Shown here: one piece after another, positions 59,935 to 64,000 of the stretch
Position numbering within the stretch: position 1 is the first letter of the stretch
Layout: each line of letters starts with the position of its first letter
NCBI GenBank assembly: GCA_034520365.1
Contig: JAXHNP010000006.1
Coordinates: 1,288,501-1,352,500 of the forward strand
Direction: 5' to 3'
Length of the DNA stretch: 64,000 bases
From: Desulfobacterales bacterium
GTDB lineage: Bacteria > Desulfobacterota > Desulfobacteria > Desulfobacterales > Desulfosalsimonadaceae
Notes under the pieces: model-generated
Database searches by the model: none
What the model saw: the letters and a program-made list of their open reading frames with translations, nothing else
What the model was told of the DNA's origin: nothing
Program-made: the position numbers and the translations under genes

Positions 59935-60684
59935 ATGGACTCGAAACCCGATAATATTGCAGCCATTATCCTGGCAGCCGGTAAAGGCACCCGGATGAAA
60001 TCGGATAAAGCCAAGGTGCTTCATCCGCTGGCCGGCCGGCCCATTATCAGCTATGTTCTTTCAACCGCAGTCAATATATGCGGGCGAAATATCGTTGTTG
60101 TCATCGGCGATCAAGCTGATGCGGTCCGGCAAACGGTGGCTGAGGCAGCGGATGTATGGTTTGCCCATCAACATGAACAGCTCGGCACCGGTCATGCCGT
60201 GCAGTGTGCGCTGCCGGAGCTTTCCCCGAATATTGAGAATGTGCTGATTCTATGCGGGGATGTGCCGCTGATTACCGAACAGACGCTTAATGCGTTGATG
60301 CGTGCCCATTTACATGCGCAGAATGCAGTGACCCTTTTGGGCGTAGACCTTGACAATCCTCATGGATATGGGCGCCTGGTCACGGATCAAAGGGGCCATG
60401 TCATCCGAATCGTTGAGGAGGCTGATGCGACGGAATCAGAAAAAGGCATCTCAACGATAAACTCCGGAATATATTGCATTCACCGGGGCTTTCTGGAGCA
60501 GACCATTGCCCGCCTGGAATCGAACAATGCGCAGAACGAGCTTTATCTGACCGATCTGGTTGAAATCGCTGTCTCGAATAACGCACCGGTTGGCATGATG
60601 AGAGCCAAGGAACCATCCGAACTGCTGGGTATTAATACGGTGGCGGACCTGAAACAAGTGGAGGCCTTGATGGGCGATTTATAA
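59935..60684 (+). CDS. GlmU-like nucleotidyltransferase, N-terminal domain only
   Basis: A 249-residue sugar-phosphate nucleotidyltransferase: LAAGKGTRMKSDKAKVLHPL (about 12-31), QLGTGHAVQCALPEL, VLILCGDVPLI (about 101-111) and STINSGIYCIHRGFLE. It matches the uridyltransferase half of GlmU. The C-terminal left-handed beta-helix acetyltransferase is absent: the protein ends at the hinge and the stop is clean. It probably makes UDP-GlcNAc from GlcNAc-1-P, needing a separate acetyltransferase, or acts on another sugar. Confidence 0.88.
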   Translation: MDSKPDNIAAIILAAGKGTRMKSDKAKVLHPLAGRPIISYVLSTAVNICGRNIVVVIGDQADAVRQTVAEAADVWFAHQHEQLGTGHAVQCALPELSPNIENVLILCGDVPLITEQTLNALMRAHLHAQNAVTLLGVDLDNPHGYGRLVTDQRGHVIRIVEEADATESEKGISTINSGIYCIHRGFLEQTIARLESNNAQNELYLTDLVEIAVSNNAPVGMMRAKEPSELLGINTVADLKQVEALMGDL

Positions 60685-60741
60685 AAAGGCTTGACTTTAA
60701 AATTTCAGAAATATTATACAGGTAAACAGAAGAGGTGAAAA

Positions 60742-60993
60742 TTGGATATCGATGATGTGATGCTCCAATTTGATGAGATTGAGCAGAAGGTCGGCAAGCT
60801 GGTGGATCAGCAGAAGGCGCTTGAAGCAAAGAATGCCGAGCTTGCCGAAAAGGTCGAAACATTAGAGGAAGAACTCAGAAAAAAAACTGAAACGGAAAAT
60901 ACATATTCAGAACAGAAGGCACTGATTCGGTCAAAAATTGATGGACTTTTGTCCAAGCTCAATGAGTTGAGTACGAATTCAGCAGGCAGGTAA
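60742..60993 (+). CDS. zapB: ZapB-like cell-division coiled-coil protein
   Basis: An 83-residue protein that is almost all coiled coil (FDEIEQKVGKLVDQQKALEA, ELAEKVETLEEELRKKTETE). Start TTG 60742 follows AGAGGTGAAAA; an ATG at 60763 is an alternative. Position directly before zapA supports a divisome role. Coiled coils are weak evidence on their own. Confidence 0.72.
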   Translation: MDIDDVMLQFDEIEQKVGKLVDQQKALEAKNAELAEKVETLEEELRKKTETENTYSEQKALIRSKIDGLLSKLNELSTNSAGR

Positions 60994-61026
60994 CAGGAGA
61001 TAACTCTCAATGCGTAATGGATTTTT

Positions 61027-61320
61027 GTGGAACAGCTGATAACAATTGAACTGCTAGGGGAAACGTTTCAATTTAGAGTAGACGAAGCTCATTTAAATCC
61101 AAGGGAAATTGCCGAGCACCTGACGGCTGAAATTGAAACCGTCTCTGAGCAGTTTCCCCGGCATGTATTAAAAACGAATAAAATGGCAATTGTGGTTTCC
61201 GCAGCGCTGAATATTACCAAACAATATTTTGAATTAAAAACCAATCATTCGGCACTGCTTGCCAATGTGGCAGACCGGACAATAAAGCTGGATGATTTGC
61301 TTGATAAAATCAACCCCTAG
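61027..61320 (+). CDS. zapA: Cell-division protein ZapA
   Basis: A 97-residue FtsZ-ring stabiliser: ITIELLGETFQFRVDEAHLN, and a C-terminal helix (MAIVVSAALNITKQYFELKT) typical of ZapA. Start GTG 61027. It lies between zapB and 6S RNA, a conserved order in proteobacteria. Confidence 0.88.
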   Translation: MEQLITIELLGETFQFRVDEAHLNPREIAEHLTAEIETVSEQFPRHVLKTNKMAIVVSAALNITKQYFELKTNHSALLANVADRTIKLDDLLDKINP

Positions 61321-61401
61321 CACAAGGTTTCCGCTGCCTCCTGTTTCGGCCTGTCTAAAAAAGTTTGACGCGTCACGCGATTGGACTTAACTTATTGGTG
61401 T

Positions 61402-61590
61402 AACGGCTGACCCCTGCCGGGTACGTGATTGAACAAGACCCCTTGAGCCAACACGTATTTAAAAGGGAGCTTTCACTGGTTTCGGTGTGCACGTTCTGCG
61501 ACGACAGAAAAGCCTAAAGAAGCTATAAGGCGCCCACTTGATCATTATGGATCAAGGTAAATTCAACACGGCCGGGCGGGGGTTCTCTTT
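61402..61590 (+). ncRNA. ssrS: 6S RNA
   Basis: It lies directly after zapA, the usual ssrS location. AACGGCTGACCCCTGCCGGG pairs with GCCGGGCGGGGGTTCTC across the closing stem; internal landmarks of 6S RNA are present, including CCCCTTGAGCC, AAAGCCTAAAG and GATCAAGGTAAATTC, and a T-run follows. 6S RNA binds sigma-70 RNA polymerase as an open-promoter mimic. The exact ends are approximate. This accounts for the gene-free 61321-61767 interval. Confidence 0.85.
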
Positions 61591-61767
61591 TTAGCACTGA
61601 AGTCTTTGAGTCCCTTCTCATTGCATTTCCGCCACATCATCGTTTATCGACCATCTCTTCATTTAACTTATTTCAATCACTTGTAACATCGTTATAATTA
61701 TCTGCGTGGTCTGTTTAGGGGTCCGGGCACCGTGCACACGGAATTTTTGAACTAAGGGAGTTGATCC

Positions 61768-63330
61768 ATGGAGGGTGCATATATAGTTATGTTTCTGGTC
61801 GGCTGTGCGCTAGGCTTTCTGGGGTCCCAGATGCTGCGCGAACGTTTCGCCGCCCAAAAAATTAAGGATGCGGAAGACAAGGCCGCCATGATCATTGATT
61901 CAGCCGAACGAAAGGCAGATTCACTGGTTAAGGAGGCGCAGCTCGAGGCCAAAGACCGGCTTTTTAAGATGAAAAGCGATTTTGACGCCGAGACCGCTGA
62001 ATCCCGATCGGAATTAAAAAAACAGGAAAAACGTCTTCAGCAGAAGGAAGAAAATCTAGAAAAAAAGAATGAACAGGTTGAACTCCAGGAAAAGGAGGCC
62101 GCCCGCAAGCAAAAAGAGCTGCAGAAAAGGGAGTCCGAGATCCAGGGGCTTGAGAAAAAATACAATGATATGATAGAGCAGCAGCGCCAACAGCTTGAAG
62201 AAATTTCCGGGCTGACCACGGAAGGGGCAAAGGAGCTGCTTCTTCAGTCAATGGAGAATGAGGCCCGCCACGAAGGGGCCAAACTGGTCAAACGGATCAC
62301 CGCGGAGGCCAAGGAGAATGCGGATAAAGAGGCCAAGAAAATCATGGCGTCTGCTATTCAAAGGTATGCCGGTGATTTCGTGGCAGAACGGACGGTTTCC
62401 GTTGTGCAGCTGCCGGATGATGAAATGAAGGGCCGGATCATCGGCCGGGAAGGCAGAAATATCCGCGCCCTTGAAGCCGCCACGGGTATTGATCTGATCA
62501 TTGATGACACCCCTGAGGCGGTCATTTTATCCGGGTTCAACCCGGTGCGCCGGGAGGTGGCCCGTATTTCATTAACCCGCCTGATTGAGGACGGCCGGAT
62601 TCATCCGGCGCGCATTGAGGATATCGTCCAAAAGGTCAATCACGAGGTTGAAACCACCATCAAGGAAGCCGGGGACCAGGCGGCCTTTGATTTAGGGGTG
62701 CATGGAATCAGCAATGAACTGATCAAATATCTGGGCCGGCTGAAATACCGCACCAGTTATGCGCAGAATATGCTACAGCATTCCGTTGAAGTGGGATTTT
62801 TATGCGGGGCCATGGCGGCAGAACTTGGCTTAAATGTCAAGCTTGCCAAACGCATGGGGTTGCTTCACGATATCGGCAAGGCCATAGACCATGAGGTGGA
62901 CGGCTCGCACGCGGAAATCGGCGCCCGGTTGGCCAAAAAATGCGGTGAATCGGCCAAAGTGGTTCATGCCATCGCTGCCCACCACGAGGAGGTGCAACCG
63001 GAGTCGGTCTACGATCTGCTGGTCCAGGCCGGGGACAGCCTGTCCGGCGCCCGCCCCGGCGCCCGCAAGGAGCTCCTGGAAAACTATATCAAGCGGCTGG
63101 AAGAGCTTGAAGGCATTGCCAATTCATTTAATGGCGTCTCCAATGCCTATGCCATTCAGGCTGGGCGGGAGCTGCGGGTCATCGTTGACGGCGGCAACAT
63201 TTCCGATGAGGATTCCACCCTGATGAGCAAGGATATTGCCAAGAAAATCGAGGAGACCCTGACTTTTCCCGGTCAGATCAAGGTGACGGTCATCCGGGAG
63301 ACCCGGGCGGTTGAATATGCGTATAAATAA
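61768..63330 (+). CDS. rny: Ribonuclease Y
   Basis: A 520-residue membrane-anchored endoribonuclease: N-terminal helix ([17 protein letters not shown]), long coiled coil (about 25-190), KH domain with [20 protein letters not shown] (about 216-235), and HD domain with [20 protein letters not shown] (about 367-386). It starts mRNA decay in many bacteria. AAGGGAG lies upstream of ATG 61768. Confidence 0.96.
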   Translation: MEGAYIVMFLVGCALGFLGSQMLRERFAAQKIKDAEDKAAMIIDSAERKADSLVKEAQLEAKDRLFKMKSDFDAETAESRSELKKQEKRLQQKEENLEKKNEQVELQEKEAARKQKELQKRESEIQGLEKKYNDMIEQQRQQLEEISGLTTEGAKELLLQSMENEARHEGAKLVKRITAEAKENADKEAKKIMASAIQRYAGDFVAERTVSVVQLPDDEMKGRIIGREGRNIRALEAATGIDLIIDDTPEAVILSGFNPVRREVARISLTRLIEDGRIHPARIEDIVQKVNHEVETTIKEAGDQAAFDLGVHGISNELIKYLGRLKYRTSYAQNMLQHSVEVGFLCGAMAAELGLNVKLAKRMGLLHDIGKAIDHEVDGSHAEIGARLAKKCGESAKVVHAIAAHHEEVQPESVYDLLVQAGDSLSGARPGARKELLENYIKRLEELEGIANSFNGVSNAYAIQAGRELRVIVDGGNISDEDSTLMSKDIAKKIEETLTFPGQIKVTVIRETRAVEYAYK

Positions 63331-63339
63331 GGGGCTGTC

Positions 63340-64000
63340 ATGACTGTTCTGGATATTCTAAACGAGCGCGGATTTGTAGAAAATACAACGCATGATCAAG
63401 CGCTGACCGATCATTTTAATGCCGGTGATGTTTCCTGTTATATCGGATTTGATCCCACAGCGCCCAGCCTTCATGTGGGCAGTCTGGTGCCGATCATGTC
63501 GCTTGCCCATATGCAGCACAACGGGCACCGCCCGATTGCCCTGGTTGGCGGCGGGACCGGTTTGGTTGGGGATCCGAGCGGTAAGACGGAAATGCGCCAG
63601 CTCATGACGGTTGAAACAGCCGAAGAGAATGCCGCCGGCATTAAGCGGCAGCTATCCCGTTTTATTGATTTTTCCGGGGGCAGCGCCAAAATGGTCAATA
63701 ATGCGGACTGGCTCGTGGGACTGGAGTATATCCCTTTTCTCCGGGATATTGGACGGCATTTTTCCGTTAACCGCATGATCAAGGCGGAGAGCTACCGGGC
63801 GCGGCTGGAATCTGAAGAAGGGCTAAATTTTATTGAATTCAATTACATGCTGCTTCAGGCCTATGATTTTTTGAAATTATTCGATGACTATGGCTGCCGC
63901 GTGCAAATGGGGGGCAGCGACCAATGGGGCAATATCGTGGCCGGTATTGAACTGATCCGCCGGATGCGCCAGGAAGAGGCCTATGGGATTACGTTTCCCC
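63340..64000 (+). CDS. tyrS: Tyrosyl-tRNA synthetase, 5' part
   Basis: The first ~220 residues of TyrRS: YIGFDPTAPSLHVGSLVPIM (HIGH-like motif), GGTGLVGDPSGKTEMR and NYMLLQAYDFLKL, then MGGSDQWGNIVAGIELIRR. The gene continues past the window, so the KMSKS loop and RNA-binding domain are not seen. It begins 9 bp after rny. Confidence 0.95.
   Translation, partial: MTVLDILNERGFVENTTHDQALTDHFNAGDVSCYIGFDPTAPSLHVGSLVPIMSLAHMQHNGHRPIALVGGGTGLVGDPSGKTEMRQLMTVETAEENAAGIKRQLSRFIDFSGGSAKMVNNADWLVGLEYIPFLRDIGRHFSVNRMIKAESYRARLESEEGLNFIEFNYMLLQAYDFLKLFDDYGCRVQMGGSDQWGNIVAGIELIRRMRQEEAYGITFP

Noticed and set aside
61402..61590. Region after zapA considered as a riboswitch for rny
   Set aside because: The closing stem, internal landmarks and location after zapA fit 6S RNA, and a terminator-like T-run separates it from rny.

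Overview
The window reads as a chromosomal segment of a Desulfobacterota (Desulfobacterales-like) bacterium. This is inferred from gene content and order: a split F-type ATP synthase operon (b', b, delta, alpha, gamma, beta, epsilon without a and c) followed by a GlmU-like nucleotidyltransferase, zapB, zapA, 6S RNA, rny and tyrS; an mre/mrdA cluster; a KhtTU potassium exporter; and an acyl-CoA dehydrogenase carrying a rubredoxin-like tail. No rRNA gene and no CRISPR array is present. One tRNA-Leu(UAA) is present.

Positions 1-13,060 are accessory DNA. They look like an array of integron gene cassettes without an integrase in view. At least eight attC-like sites, all in the same orientation, separate small plus-strand genes. 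The arms of these sites pair once one to three extrahelical bases are set aside. The cassettes carry an ACR3-type transporter, BrnTA (twice), HigBA (twice), a Phd antitoxin, an orphan XRE antitoxin, a DUF4258 pair, a DUF2283 pair and a DUF3592 membrane protein. A complete type I restriction-modification operon (hsdM with a frameshift, hsdS, hsdR) lies between two of the sites. Four toxin-side genes are truncated or frameshifted beside intact antitoxin-side genes. A 435-bp direct repeat, which includes the 3' end of hsdR and an attC, brackets 5.3 kb of the array.

From 13.1 kb onward the content is mostly housekeeping: khtU/khtT, a two-RCK potassium channel, small enzymes, an MCE/Mla-type lipid transport operon, an M48 peptidase with TPRs, queH, a YggS-family gene, maf, ugd, lnt, a lipase foldase, a UvrD-like helicase, eno, pyrG, ldcA, mreBCD-mrdA, glnS, rodA, the atp operon, zapBA, 6S RNA, rny and the 5' part of tyrS.

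Five copies of one mobile-element family are scattered through both regions. Four are about 150 bp (8.2, 15.0, 29.2 and 36.9 kb). One is 552 bp (33.7 kb) and encodes only an S23-type four-helix-bundle protein. All share 17-bp terminal inverted repeats close to CACGGTAAATTTGTTCT, and all are flanked by 10-bp target duplications, perfect in four copies and 9/10 in the fifth. No transposase lies inside any copy. A partly matching uninterrupted copy of one insertion site also exists in the window. This family and the attC array are the two most unusual things here.
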